NCBI GenBank assembly: GCA_039105265.1
Contig: JAPFFF010000056.1
Coordinates: 62,001-126,000, forward strand
From: Tritrichomonas musculus
Taxonomy: Eukaryota > Parabasalia > Tritrichomonadida > Tritrichomonadidae
Direction: 5' to 3'
Length of the DNA: 64,000 nucleotides
Part shown: piece by piece, positions 43,380 through 54,403 of the stretch
Layout: each line of letters starts with the position of its first letter
How positions within the stretch are numbered: the first letter of the stretch is position 1
The notes under the pieces: generated by a model
Databases searched by the model: none
What the model was told of the DNA's origin: nothing
The model's input: the letters and a program-made list of their open reading frames with translations, nothing else
Position numbers and translations under genes: made by a program

Positions 43380-46300
43380 ATGAAATCCAATATCGATTGT
43401 TCTACTTGTTTTGAGCAAGATAATAGCTCTATTGTTGACCTCATTAAACAAAATAATAAAAGAGATGATAATGTACCGGAATTTTTTAATTTAATTCAAG
43501 ATTTTGATGAAAATATTATAGACGATTTATATGCACCACCTCAAGACAAAACCGATATTGCGACCATATCTGATTGCGATCCATATCCCAAAAAAGTTCT
43601 ACAAGAAGCATTAGCTGCTAAACATCGCGTTGAATTTGGTAGTTTTATTCCAATCAATCATTATTCATGCACGATCGATAATAAATTATTAATTTGGCCT
43701 ATGGAAAAACCTGATTCTACTGATTCTAGTCAGCCAAATGATCGAACTTCTGATATTATCACACTTGAAGAAAAATGTGAATTAATAACGTGTGTTAGCT
43801 GCGGTCCAACAGACCAACAGATTTTTTCAAAAAAAGCAACACATATTATTGTAGTTGCTTCAAATAGGAGTATTGTTATTTATCCAGTTCTTCTTGAAAA
43901 TAATATTGTTATTCAATTTCCAATTCGTACTTCACTTCGAATGTGTATTGTTACTTCAATTGCTATATCTGATCAAAGCAAAATATTCCTCGGTAGCGAT
44001 ACAGGTGATATTTATCTTGTATCTTACAGAAAAAGCCAATACAATATGGAAGAATTAGTTATTGACATCAAAAATCTGACTCAATATCCTATAATATCTT
44101 TTTTTCAACGTTTATTCCCATTCACTTATCCCAATATTACTCAATTATCGCTCTGCACTTTACTAGATAATTCAGATAATACAAATAATCCAGGAGGAAC
44201 AAGTAGTTCAAAGAATTCAATTTATATTGCTTCATTAGATACAAATTCTCGCATTATTTTTTATCATTTTACAAGCAAAGGAAAAAATTACAGCTTAAGA
44301 GAGATTTCTCGTTTTCCTATTAAAAAGAAAAAACAAAAAAAATTTGAGAAAATTGTTAAAGTAGTAGCTGTTCCTATATCCGATTCGAGAACTACCAGAT
44401 TTATCGCATTTACATTAAATAGTGACAGGCTGTTTTTCAATGAGAGAGAAGATTCAGAAGAAATATATTTACATCAAGTTCGTCATGCTCCATCATCATG
44501 CTCCGATAAAGAATTAGTAGATGCACATTATTCATTAGGAGTAACTGTATTTATGTTTCGTAGTGAATTAGTCATTACACAAACAGCACAGAATGCACAC
44601 ATAGCCAATATGAACCCTACTGAGCTAATTGCTACTTACAGATTAAAAATACCAACCAATAATCTAATATTCACCCGTAATGGCCACATTTTCAGTAATA
44701 GTCCATTTCGTATATTCAACAACGAAATGTTATGGCAACATTTGATAACATCATCGCAGGGATACTTAATGACAGCACGAGGTGTTAATATCATCACATT
44801 TTCACTTCCAGCTGACCGTTTATCAAGAGTATTGACAGAATCTCACTGGAATTATACCGAAAACGTTGCCAAATGGATGAGGAAGTACGGATTGGGAAGC
44901 GAATCATCAGCTTGCACACTTATCCTTGCTTCCCGGAGTGCTGAGCATGAAAAGCTAAACGCATTAGCTGTTCTTTATCAGTACACAAATGAAAAGATTC
45001 GGCAAGAATTCTATAGTATATCAAATGAAATGAATTCTACACCAAACTCGATTATGCTGAATTCAATTAACCGTGACAGCCAATCAGAGAAATGGAGTCG
45101 TTTTTACAACAGTTCTTATAGTAACTTTTCAGGCATTAAAAGATTGCCAGAATCATGTTCTTCATTTATCATACGTACAGCAAGATTAATGAAACCGATT
45201 TGGGACTGCCCAGTATTTACCACTTATTCATCTCAGCAGCAAAATTTCAAGGGGATCAATCCAATATTCAACCAACTTCCCACTAATTTTCTCAAAAATT
45301 TGGATATGCTGATTGAATTAGCAAATAAATACTTGGATATCAAGTCAAAACAGCCCAAACGTGAAGGTACTTACCTGGATGAAACAGATTTTTTTAAAAA
45401 ATTCGTTAATTATATGAAAACAGTTTATGCAACGATCACTTTCATTCAGAATTTGAATGAAGAAGCTTTTAAAGAACAAAATCCTAAATTATTAACCGAT
45501 ACCATGAATAACCTTGACTCTCATTATCAAGATATTTTATTGAATGTTCCATTTGGCGAATCTAATGATAATCACCTTCAGCAATCAGGCAATAGCCTCT
45601 TTGAATCCCTCCGTGAATTTGCATTTGCCTTGTTTAAAACGCAAAACAATCTTCAATCGTTAAAACTACAATTTTTCGAAAAATGCCCAGAATTTTTCAA
45701 CGAGGCTGATTCAAAAATATTAGATGCGTTAGAATCAATTGAATGTGACAATAAAAATAACAATGATGATAATAATGATCGATCTAATACTAAGAGCCAG
45801 CCTGAACAATCACAAAATTTGCAAAAAGCCTGCGATGTTTTTGTTAAGTACTCTAATCGTCCATTGAAATTAGATCAAATTCGTGCTGCATTTGAAAAAC
45901 ATCAGTTTTATAAAGGAATAATTGAAGTTTGCATTAGTAGGGCTTCTTCATTAGATAAAGAACAGGTTGCTTTACAATGGTACAAAAATGGAGCTCAGCA
46001 AGACGATTTGAGAGGCAAAGAAGCTTTTGACAAGCGATATAGTTGCTATGAATATGTATTTAAAGTTCACGAGCTTCAACGCACCTTTGAATTCCTTCCT
46101 GAAACCTCAGACGAACTTTTTCACATCTGCCTATATGAATATCTTATTTATCAACTCAAGGATGAAGATCATCTGATCCGTCTATTCTCCTGCACAAGGG
46201 AAGAACCAATAAGTAAAGATCATAGCTTTTCAGCTAGCCAATATCTTGAAGCATATCTTGAGGACAAGGCGAAGCAGTATCTTTGGAAATTCCAAGCAAG

Positions 46301-47249
46301 ACGAGGCCGTTATGATCTTGCAGCGAAATCATTACTTGAACTAGTGAAAGATAAAGAAGACCGTTGCTTCATTTATGTTAAGATGAACCATAACAAAAAT
46401 GATAATAATAATGATGATGATAATGAAAGCGAAATTCCCAATTTGAAGAAAAGAGCTTCTTTATTATTAAAAGTGATTAGTTTTGCTAGAGGAAGTGGAA
46501 ACGCACTTCTTTTCAGCGAAGCTCAGCGATTATACCAACTTGCATGCATTCAAGAGAGTTATAATGAAAAAGTTCATCAATATGACCAAGAAAATCATAA
46601 ATTGACATTCGATGGTGAGAAACATTTCATTCTAGATCAGCAGACTTTGTTTGATAAATGTTGTGATAGAGGATACTGGGACTTGATATTAAAATTGCTT
46701 TCTTTCTGCGCTATTTCAACTAATAACAAGGAGATGAATATATCCAGGATATGGACAAACTATCTAATTGAAGTTGTTGGTCAAAATGATTTCCAACATG
46801 CTCAACATTCGATCGTAACACTTGTGAATAATTTGTATAATAACCCTTATTTATGTGGTACTGGGAAAGGAAGCCGTATTGAGGCTGAAAATGATATTTT
46901 GAATTCTTCTATTGTTTTGCCATTACTAGAAAATTTCAAGTATAATAACAAAGGTCCTCTCATGTGGGCTTGCGAAACTTTATTGAAGTGTGGCTTAAAG
47001 CCTGAGTTGTTGTACAGACAATACTTAAAAATCATTGATCATAGTACAATGCTTGAATTTAATAAAAAAGCAGATTTCGTGTACATAATAGCACAGTTAG
47101 TGAAACAAAATTTGAATCATATCAATAATGAGCATTGGCAATTAGAATTTTTTGTTGAAGGAATGAATTGGTTCATTGAGAATGGGATGGAATTTAAATA
47201 TTATGATGATTGCTTTCATCTTCTCAATGAAATAAAGACTTTGTTATAA
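43380..47249 (+). CDS. Nucleoporin of the Nup155/Nup170 family
   Basis: 1289 aa, intron-free. The N-terminal half reads as a beta-propeller with family landmarks: YSCTIDNKLLIWPME (compare TIDSDIFIWNYE of Nup155, quoted from memory), IFLGSDTGDIYLVSY, FFQRLFPFTYPNITQLSL, and after the propeller LMTARGVNIITFSLPADRL. ESSACTLILASRSAEHEKL marks the start of the alpha-solenoid. The C-terminal half is helical to the end with Asn/Asp tracts. It would be a scaffold subunit of the inner ring of the nuclear pore. The start is the ATG immediately after the inverted repeat; the stop overlaps TAAAA. It is the only clear host gene in the window. Confidence 0.82.
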   Translation: MKSNIDCSTCFEQDNSSIVDLIKQNNKRDDNVPEFFNLIQDFDENIIDDLYAPPQDKTDIATISDCDPYPKKVLQEALAAKHRVEFGSFIPINHYSCTIDNKLLIWPMEKPDSTDSSQPNDRTSDIITLEEKCELITCVSCGPTDQQIFSKKATHIIVVASNRSIVIYPVLLENNIVIQFPIRTSLRMCIVTSIAISDQSKIFLGSDTGDIYLVSYRKSQYNMEELVIDIKNLTQYPIISFFQRLFPFTYPNITQLSLCTLLDNSDNTNNPGGTSSSKNSIYIASLDTNSRIIFYHFTSKGKNYSLREISRFPIKKKKQKKFEKIVKVVAVPISDSRTTRFIAFTLNSDRLFFNEREDSEEIYLHQVRHAPSSCSDKELVDAHYSLGVTVFMFRSELVITQTAQNAHIANMNPTELIATYRLKIPTNNLIFTRNGHIFSNSPFRIFNNEMLWQHLITSSQGYLMTARGVNIITFSLPADRLSRVLTESHWNYTENVAKWMRKYGLGSESSACTLILASRSAEHEKLNALAVLYQYTNEKIRQEFYSISNEMNSTPNSIMLNSINRDSQSEKWSRFYNSSYSNFSGIKRLPESCSSFIIRTARLMKPIWDCPVFTTYSSQQQNFKGINPIFNQLPTNFLKNLDMLIELANKYLDIKSKQPKREGTYLDETDFFKKFVNYMKTVYATITFIQNLNEEAFKEQNPKLLTDTMNNLDSHYQDILLNVPFGESNDNHLQQSGNSLFESLREFAFALFKTQNNLQSLKLQFFEKCPEFFNEADSKILDALESIECDNKNNNDDNNDRSNTKSQPEQSQNLQKACDVFVKYSNRPLKLDQIRAAFEKHQFYKGIIEVCISRASSLDKEQVALQWYKNGAQQDDLRGKEAFDKRYSCYEYVFKVHELQRTFEFLPETSDELFHICLYEYLIYQLKDEDHLIRLFSCTREEPISKDHSFSASQYLEAYLEDKAKQYLWKFQARRGRYDLAAKSLLELVKDKEDRCFIYVKMNHNKNDNNNDDDNESEIPNLKKRASLLLKVISFARGSGNALLFSEAQRLYQLACIQESYNEKVHQYDQENHKLTFDGEKHFILDQQTLFDKCCDRGYWDLILKLLSFCAISTNNKEMNISRIWTNYLIEVVGQNDFQHAQHSIVTLVNNLYNNPYLCGTGKGSRIEAENDILNSSIVLPLLENFKYNNKGPLMWACETLLKCGLKPELLYRQYLKIIDHSTMLEFNKKADFVYIIAQLVKQNLNHINNEHWQLEFFVEGMNWFIENGMEFKYYDDCFHLLNEIKTLL

Positions 47250-48037
47250 AATATATTTTATATTTTTGAATAAATATTAAAGCATTAATTTAATATTGCC
47301 TTTTAAATGTAACACTTCGAATTACTTGGTAAACTAGAGCTTCATTCTTTAGATTTCAAGATAATCTTTCAATTCTCAATGAACTAATTCATTCAAATTA
47401 AATGATCTTGCTAATTTGATGTTAATATAATGTCAAATGCAGTTAGAGTTAATAAAAAATAAATGGATTATACAGATTATATCATTTTGATTAATCAATA
47501 AATTAAAAAAAATTACGTGATTTTGATGATTTTTATTGTTTGTCAACATTCTATTTGTACAAATAGAATTAATACAATATTAATAATGTGATGAAAAAGA
47601 TGTTAATTAATCATAAGTTAGAAATTTTTATTTATTTTTTTTTATCTATAAACAAAAATCGACAATTACAATTTATCGACTGTTTTGCTTAACGTAGGTA
47701 TCGATGAATATCGAATATCGGATCAATTACTATTATGAATATTGGTAATCGTTAAATTATGATGTACTATAAATGCCAGTGGCAATAACCAACACTGATT
47801 AAAAGTAATATTTTAATTTGATTTAGATTCAATTAAATAATATACATTAAAATTTTAATATATTTATTAAATAAAAAGAGAGCTTATTTAGAACTGCATA
47901 TTATATTAATTGCACTTGTTTTTCCATTGCAGATCTTAGATTAAGGCCTTCATAGTTAAAATATTGGTAATAGATTAATGTCTTCTATACCCGTTGCGCG
48001 CTCCAAATTGGATAGTTCGTTTACTATTTTAAGTTAA

Positions 48038-48074
<37 letters not shown>

Positions 48075-48086
48075 TATAAAGAGGTG
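47250..48086. other. AT-rich spacer with a 34-bp A tract
   Basis: No open frame of note. It holds the nucleoporin 3' flank and, at 48039-48072, an uninterrupted run of 34 A just before the DNA transposon. I see no RNA gene. Confidence 0.5.
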
Positions 48087-48131
48087 GGAAATAACGGTGA
48101 GCAATTGAAAAAAACAGTGAGCATTTCGGTT
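48087..48131. repeat. Left terminal inverted repeat of the DNA transposon
   Basis: Begins GGAAATAACGGTGAGCAATT and ends ATTTCGGTT. Matches 50085-50129 inverted with six mismatches. Confidence 0.88.
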
Positions 48132-48353
48132 TAATTCAAAAAAATTATGAAAAATTTCTCAATTTAATATAAAACATTCTCAATTTTAAATTATTTTTAA
48201 AAAACCATGAGCAGTGAAACTTTTTGAATGATATGAAATAGATAAGCATTCAAAAAGAATTCAATGATCGACCATTTCATTTGTTAGTTGACTGATTTTC
48301 TAATCCCTCCAAAGAGAATTGTGAAACCATTTGAATCTCCAGACCAGAGAGCA

Positions 48354-49671
48354 ATGGATTCATATTCACAAATGCTGAAAGATCCATCTAGGATCTTTCA
48401 GAGAACAATGTAAGTTGCTTATTGAGTATCTGCATGATCCACCCAACTGTGTATCTTTTTCTCAATTAGGTCTAATGTTTGGAAGCCGACATTGTGTACA
48501 AAAGCAGTACTACAAAATTCAACAACAAGGTACTTTGCTACCTCGAGGTAGACCAAAGCTATTGAACAAAAACCAAGAACAAGAATTGGAGACAATGATC
48601 AAGTGTTGGCACAATAAAGGATTTTTCCCTTCATTTGATGAAGTTACTGAACTTATATTAGAAAGATTTAACCTAGCTTTCCATATTGACTCGGTTCGGC
48701 ATTATGTTAAAAGATATTTCTCTTTTAAAACAAGTATTGGGGTGCCTTTTGACCAAAACCGTTTAGCATGTCCAGAACAGACCATTGACGATTACTTTTC
48801 TTTATTAGAACATAATGTTGAAAATGCCAATCCTAGTTTTGTCTATAATTTAGATGAAGTTGGCTTCCAAGAATATGTTGATTCAAGAGAAGTTACAGTA
48901 ATAGTTCCTGAAAATTTTTCCTCAGAAAAAGTTTTCTTGCCCTATGATCGAAATTCAAAAAGATCATCTGCCATTGTGGCAATTGCCCTTGATGGTGAAA
49001 ATCCAAAACCAAGCTTGATTTTACCTCGAAAAACCATTGACTCAGAAGTTTATAATGTTTTACCTAGAAATAGTTTTTATCAATTTTATCAGCCAAACGG
49101 TTTTATAACAACCACAATTTTTTTACAATGGTGGGAAAAGATATTTATTCCACATCTCCAACTAAAACGAACAAAATACAATTATTGGGGCCCTGTTTAC
49201 GTAATTGAAGACGGACTCAGAGCTCATCATGCTGTTCTTGACGTAGTGATCAAAGGTGAAGATAATATTAAAATTATTTATCTTCCCCCTCACTCCTCTG
49301 ATCAAACCCAAGCATTAGATCTTGGAGTATTTGGATTCTCAAAGAGGGTCTCAAGGTTCAGAGTACAGCCACCCCCAAATTTTTCTGCTCAAAGCAAAAA
49401 TATAATTAAAATAGTCACTTCGGTTTATCGTTCAACAGATCCATTTTCTACAGCAAGCGCTTTTAGACAAGCAGGTATTACGCTCGAGATAACCAAAAAC
49501 AATACTCAAAAGATTAAAATTCTGAGAGGATGTGCCAGATCAGTTAGACATTACTCTCCCGAACGTTTAGCAGTCGAAGAAAACAAAACAGAAGCACAAA
49601 TAAAAGCAGAAAATACGCGTTTAACATGGGAAGATGTGCATGCAAATAGTTTTAGAATTAACATTGAATAA
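48354..49671 (+). pseudogene. DDE_1 (pogo/Tigger/CENP-B-like) transposase, frameshifted near its start
   Basis: The main frame (from 48415, 418 codons) has an N-terminal helix-turn-helix part with RGRPKLL, then the DDE core: NLDEVGF (first Asp, about residue 146), VIEDGLRAHH (second) and PPHSSDQTQALDLGVFGFSK (third). These are hallmarks of the pogo-type DDE_1 family. The frame has no ATG at its beginning. A plausible ATG lies at 48354 in another frame (MDSYSQMLKDPSRIFQRTM), which closes just before the main frame becomes open. One frameshift near 48410 therefore separates them. The stop overlaps TAAA. It would cut and paste the element if intact. Confidence 0.82.
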
Positions 49672-50084
49672 AAAATATTTATTGATTACTTTCTACTTTA
49701 ATTTTTTGTATTTATCATTATATTATAAATTAATAAAACCAAAAGTTCCATAAAATTTCGCAAAAATACTTTTTTATTAAAATTTGAATATCCATCTAAC
49801 AATTTTCACAAAGAAGAGTGCTTTTACAACTCTAAACCGTATAGCAAAAAATAATTACGCGTTCTAATACCTGTCTCCTTGTCAAATGTTTAAAGGAAAT
49901 GAGAAATGTTGCTGATAATATATCTTGAATGAAAATAGCCAAAAAAACGATAAGGAATACTGAGATGAGATTTTTTTCAATTGATAAAATCATTATTCCT
50001 GGAAATTTCGTGTTTTTTCTGTTTGCTTTTTCCTTGTTTTATGAAAATAAAAAAATTTATCTTAAAGGTCAATTTTTAAACAGT

Positions 50085-50129
50085 AACCGAAATGATCTCT
50101 ATTTTTTTCAATAGATCATCGTTATTTCC
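50085..50129. repeat. Right terminal inverted repeat of the DNA transposon
   Basis: Begins AACCGAAATGATCTCT and ends CGTTATTTCC; the partner of 48087-48131. Confidence 0.88.
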
Positions 50130-51517
50130 TTTAAGTTTAGTGCATAGACAAAAAAAAATTAATGGACAAAAACGACTTTCACTTCACCTCCACATAAAAA
50201 GTTGATTTATTTTCTTGAATATTGAAGTGTTTTAAATTATAATTTAATAATATTATTTTATATGTATTATATATTTTATTTTAATGATTATTACTTTAAT
50301 TACTTGATTAGATCTGTTGTTAATTTCATAATAAGAAAAACCTATTTTTTACTATTATCTCCATAAGTAATTGATTAAAATGGAATTAAAAGTTGAATTA
50401 TTAATTGGCACATGATGCTCATAATTATTGTCAGATAAAATAATTAAAAATCAAAATATAAATTGAAAAAAGGTGTTTAATTATTTTCGGTTAAATCAAT
50501 TTTTTAATGGATAAAAATTTTATTATCTTCATAGATATTTGTTGATTTACAAATAATTCATTACATTATTGATATTAATCTTAAAAACATAGAAATCATG
50601 AAACTAACTTTAAACGGGATCGAATTTTTTAAAAGTCAGTATTATTTGCGATTATCAAAAAAACTCTGATTCTTATCTTTTTTTGGGATAAAAATCTGCA
50701 AAACATATTTATTATTTGATAAATTGTTTTTTAAATGGATTTTAAGATTTCAAAGTTGGGGTATTGTTAAAATAATATCGAAAAATTAAAAAACAGAAAT
50801 TTCATTTTATTTTGGGAAATATTTAGGCAATCTTAAATATTTTGCTATAGGTAAAACACTTAATTCATGCTTTTAAAAAATATTAGATTGAATCATTGAT
50901 AACATTTCTTTAAATTGAATTATTCATCTTTTTTTCAATAAAATGAAAATTGCCATCAAAGTCATTATTTGCATAAAAGTATGATATGATTTTTAAAAAA
51001 TAGTTTATATTCATCTAATATAAAATCAAATAAAAATAATAGATTTCCATTTTCTTTAACCAATTTATGTAAAAGAACCATTTTACAAAAATTCTTAAAA
51101 ATGTTGAATTTAATTAGATTTTTTCCTCTTTCAAAAAGATATTTGGAATATCCTTATCATTTATAATGTTTTATACACTGAGAACAATATAAATATGCAT
51201 TAGATTTGCAAAAATAAAGAGGTCACTTTTTGATATATAAATAAAATTAGGTTTAAAAATATATATCAAAAATTCTATTAGTTTGATCAAAACTCCATTA
51301 TTTAGGATTTTGTTGAAAAAAATTCTAAAAATGATATAAAAAGGTTATATGAAAACTTTTTGATAAAAAATAAAAAAATTAAAAATTGTTATATCCTAAA
51401 ATTATTTAGTTCTTTGTCTTATATTACTTTAAAAAAATATTTAATATAATATTTATTATTTATAAAGTGGGTAAAATCTGTTTTAACAACTCATTTATAG
51501 AAATGTTAAAAAATATA
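50130..51517. other. AT-rich host spacer without genes
   Basis: About 1.4 kb of very AT-rich sequence with many stops in all frames. I see no gene, RNA or repeat of note. It ends where Polinton D begins with AGTAGT. Confidence 0.6.
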
Positions 51518-51574
51518 AGTAGTAAATGTATGTGCGTATTGGCCCCCAGATAATAATTCATTGGAAACCCACCT

Positions 51575-51588
51575 CAGGAACCAAGCTC
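51575..51588. repeat. Subterminal CAGGAACCAAGCTC in D
   Basis: One copy of the 14-bp core that recurs near the left end of E. It lies 57 bp inside the D terminus. Confidence 0.6.
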
Positions 51589-51825
51589 AAAACCTCATTT
51601 TGAAAATTAACGAAAAACTTATCCACAGGGTTTAAATTTTAATTAGCCTCCATAATCTGTTGTAGAACAAGGCCTGTCATAAAGCGCTAAACACTCATTT
51701 TAAAATTTATTTCAAAGTTAATTCGGGATTTAATTTTGAATAAGGTCTCCAGAGTGAACCTGAGAACAAGTTATAAAATTTTAATTTTTCAAACTAATTT
51801 TTTTCCACATTTTTATTTTTGATAA

Positions 51826-52302
51826 ATGGCTTTCAACCAAAATTCATTTATTGATTTTACTAATGACGATATTATTGAATCTATTAATAATATTAATCAA
51901 GGACTTAATGAAAATCTTGAAATTGCAGATACTCGTCGATATCGAGGAGGTGCTAAATTACGAAATATCAGAACATTATATACATATCTTAATCAACATA
52001 ATGCACAACAAATAATTAATCCTAATTTCAATAATAGTAATGATTTTCTGATAAAACTTGATAACTTCATTATTCATGAACAAGAACGTCGCAAACAATT
52101 ATTAAATGAATCTTATGAACGAAATTATGAAAACATATCAAAACGTGAATCATTTTATGATGATGAACAACCAAATGAATCTGATGTTGAATACTTTGAA
52201 CAAGAGCAAAATAATATTAAACGACATTATGAAATCGAAGATGCAATTAAACGTGCAAATGAAGCCATTGATAATGCAATTCGTTTAATCAATGAAAGTT
52301 AG
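51826..52302 (+). CDS. 158-aa protein resembling the N-terminus of Polinton PolB
   Basis: The end (EDAIKRANEAIDNAIRLINES) matches the region EDNIKIAHDALNKALQLIKSE of the C polymerase (about residues 112-132), and both are preceded by a charged Glu-rich stretch. The first 100 residues are only loosely similar. No polymerase domain follows. TTTATTTTTG lies at 51812-51821, 4 bp before the ATG, so the start is well supported. It is either a remnant or a separate small protein. Confidence 0.5.
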   Translation: MAFNQNSFIDFTNDDIIESINNINQGLNENLEIADTRRYRGGAKLRNIRTLYTYLNQHNAQQIINPNFNNSNDFLIKLDNFIIHEQERRKQLLNESYERNYENISKRESFYDDEQPNESDVEYFEQEQNNIKRHYEIEDAIKRANEAIDNAIRLINES

Positions 52303-52518
52303 ATATGGTAGTGGGTGTTTCACACCACACTACACACATGAAACTTACACTTTTGGTCTATTTTAATAACGAAAACGACAAGATGACAATCAAGAAGAGA
52401 TGTCATGATTTACGTCTCGTGGCGCGTATTTTTAATGTATAACCTCGATGTCAGAGCTGTTGGTGATGATTTCATGTGTTGCTATCATAAATGATATACT
52501 CACCACTAATAACAATGA

Positions 52519-53562
52519 ATGAAATATAATTTATTGATATCACAAATGAAACGATTAACTGACCCAATCGATTACACACCAATACCAAAAGAATACGTGT
52601 TCTTCAGGGAAGATGGAAAGCAAGACAATGACAGACCAAATAGATTTTATTTTAACTTTCCAGCTGATTGGTGTACTGCAGACAAAGGAGAGACAATTAT
52701 CGGCTTTCGTACAATATGGATGTTAGCGAGACGTCGTAAATTGGAATTCAATATCAAAGTCAAAAAATATTTCAGAAATAACACATCGAAAGTGAGTCAA
52801 GTTGAATGCAATATTGTTTCATGGTTATCAACAGACAAGGATTTGAGAGAAATATGGAAAGATATGAATGAACAATTGAATATCGCTTTTAGACATTACA
52901 ATAATTATCAATGGAAAGAAGGTTATCCAAAGTTTTTCATCAATGATGAAGAGATACCCGAGATGTATATCAAAAATCAAAAACGAATTAAAGATGTTCA
53001 AATGGACGGATACTATGACTACAACAAAAAGATGTTTATCGAAACTATTTATTCAGCAGCGAATGAACTAAAGGAAGATGAAGTAGATGAAGATGATAAA
53101 AATAAATTATGTAATGTTGAAATAGCTATTAAATTTAAATATAGACATTATGACAAAAATAACAAAGAACAGTATAACGAACCACATGTTAAATGCGATT
53201 TTGCGGATATCATGAATGTTGGCTTTGAGCCATTTCAAAATGACCCGAACAATTATATGAACATCACTGATGACAAGGTTGAAGGAAAATGGATGAAAGA
53301 AATTAAATTTGAGAATGTATGGGATAGACACAGTTGCAAAGTGTATTCATCAATAGCTGAAGAGACAAGCAAGGGATATGTTGGAAATAGTTATCAAAAC
53401 TTCTCGCCAATCAAATATTTCAAATTGAATTCAACTGACCAAACATTTTGGATTGAATTTTATAGTGGTCGTAATTATAAAATGCCAGTGAAATTACCAG
53501 TTAGTGAAAGTTTTATGATTGAAATGCAGATGATGAATCATCAGAAGTTGTTATATATATAA
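52519..53562 (+). CDS. Unknown 347-aa protein of Polinton D, minor capsid candidate
   Basis: Contains RFYFNFPADWCTADKGETII and MLARRRKLEFNIKVKKYF near the start, then a Trp/Tyr-rich body. The C-terminal strand-rich end includes STDQTFWIEFYSGRNYKM. The beta-rich pattern and its place before an integrase would fit a minor (penton) capsid protein, but no signature proves it. It is separated from the integrase by 1 bp, so the pair looks co-transcribed. The start could also be the second ATG (MKRLTDPIDY) at 52546. Confidence 0.45.
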   Translation: MKYNLLISQMKRLTDPIDYTPIPKEYVFFREDGKQDNDRPNRFYFNFPADWCTADKGETIIGFRTIWMLARRRKLEFNIKVKKYFRNNTSKVSQVECNIVSWLSTDKDLREIWKDMNEQLNIAFRHYNNYQWKEGYPKFFINDEEIPEMYIKNQKRIKDVQMDGYYDYNKKMFIETIYSAANELKEDEVDEDDKNKLCNVEIAIKFKYRHYDKNNKEQYNEPHVKCDFADIMNVGFEPFQNDPNNYMNITDDKVEGKWMKEIKFENVWDRHSCKVYSSIAEETSKGYVGNSYQNFSPIKYFKLNSTDQTFWIEFYSGRNYKMPVKLPVSESFMIEMQMMNHQKLLYI

Positions 53563-53563
53563 A

Positions 53564-54403
53564 ATGACTTTCAAATCAATTGAAGATTTATATAATCGTT
53601 TTCCATGGCGGACACCATCAAAATTTGTACCACTAGCGAAAAGATATGGATTTAATGAAAAGGAAGCAAGAGAATATTTGAAAAATAATATCATTCATGA
53701 TGTAGTACCAGACAAACCAAAATATATGAACATCTATTCAAAACATCCTGGAGGATATCAAATGGACACGTTCATTAATAACAGACGAAAGAATGAATTA
53801 AATTATTTGATGTTCATTAATATAAACACACGCAAAGCTTACAGTTATCCATTGGTTGGGAAAGGAGCAAAAACAATAATTGATGCATTTAATAAATTCA
53901 TAGATGATGTCAAAAATGTGTATTCAATAACGTCAGACCAAGACCCAGCATATTTGTCAAATGAATTCTTGGATTACATTAAATCAAAGAACATTATTTA
54001 TAGAACAACAGAAGATAATAATCATAATGTGTTGGGAATAATAAATCGATTCATGAGAACAATTAGGGATATGATAGGTGAAAATAGATATATTGCTGAA
54101 GATGAAATGAAATCATTAATTGAATCATATAATGAAACACCACACAAATCATTGAATAATAGAGCACCAAATGATATAACAGAAAATGATGAAATGGAAT
54201 ATATTAAAAAAATGTCTAAAAATAATCCATATGATTATAAGCCTGATGATAGAGTGAGAATAGTTAACATCGATGGTCCATCGTGGGCGAAGGCAAAAAG
54301 ACGTTCACGTGTTAGCAAAGAGGCATATATTGTAGATTCAAAAATAGGTAATCAATTTATGATTAAAGCTAAAGATAAATCAGTTGATAAATATCCTGGA
54401 TAG
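53564..54403 (+). CDS. Integrase of Polinton D, end replaced by insertion of E
   Basis: A retroviral-type integrase of a lineage different from A-C. Core elements are YQMDTFINNRRKNELNYLMF, TSDQDPAYLSNEF, LGIINRFMRTIRD and YNETPHKSLNNRAP. A C-terminal SH3/chromo-like part starts DYKPDDRVRIVNIDGPSW. The frame ends within the first bases of E, so the natural C-terminus was lost to that insertion. Confidence 0.82.
   Translation: MTFKSIEDLYNRFPWRTPSKFVPLAKRYGFNEKEAREYLKNNIIHDVVPDKPKYMNIYSKHPGGYQMDTFINNRRKNELNYLMFININTRKAYSYPLVGKGAKTIIDAFNKFIDDVKNVYSITSDQDPAYLSNEFLDYIKSKNIIYRTTEDNNHNVLGIINRFMRTIRDMIGENRYIAEDEMKSLIESYNETPHKSLNNRAPNDITENDEMEYIKKMSKNNPYDYKPDDRVRIVNIDGPSWAKAKRRSRVSKEAYIVDSKIGNQFMIKAKDKSVDKYPG

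Larger units (their letters stand above)
48087..50129 (+). mobile_element. pogo/CENP-B-like DNA transposon
   Basis: A 2.04-kb element bounded by 45-bp inverted repeats (48087-48131 and 50085-50129; 39 of 45 positions match). It contains one transposase gene. Bases TA occur near both ends (48077-48078 and 50132-50133), compatible with TA target duplication if the left end carries a few extra bases. Terminal repeats have diverged about 13%, so the copy is old and probably inactive. Confidence 0.85.
51518..54401. mobile_element. Polinton D, reduced left-hand remnant of another lineage
   Basis: Begins AGTAGTAAATGTATGTGCG, a Polinton-type terminus closely resembling the start of E (54402). It contains a gene like the polymerase N-terminus, a 347-aa protein and an integrase, and ends where E is inserted. 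The large core expected in a Polinton is missing from the visible part, so it is a broken, reduced copy. Integrase and other proteins are clearly distinct from those of A-C. Confidence 0.65.

Noticed and set aside
43380-47249. Vps18/HOPS-type or clathrin-like beta-propeller/alpha-solenoid protein
   Set aside because: No C-terminal RING or clathrin repeat signature; the order of motifs fits Nup155/Nup170 better.
48039-48072. Poly-A run as the tail of a retroposed gene or LINE/SINE
   Set aside because: No retroposon body or reverse transcriptase lies upstream and no flanking duplication is visible; probably a simple homopolymer.
49929-50114. 61-codon frame near the right end of the DNA transposon
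   Set aside because: AT-rich, low-complexity, partly inside the terminal repeat, without recognisable protein features.
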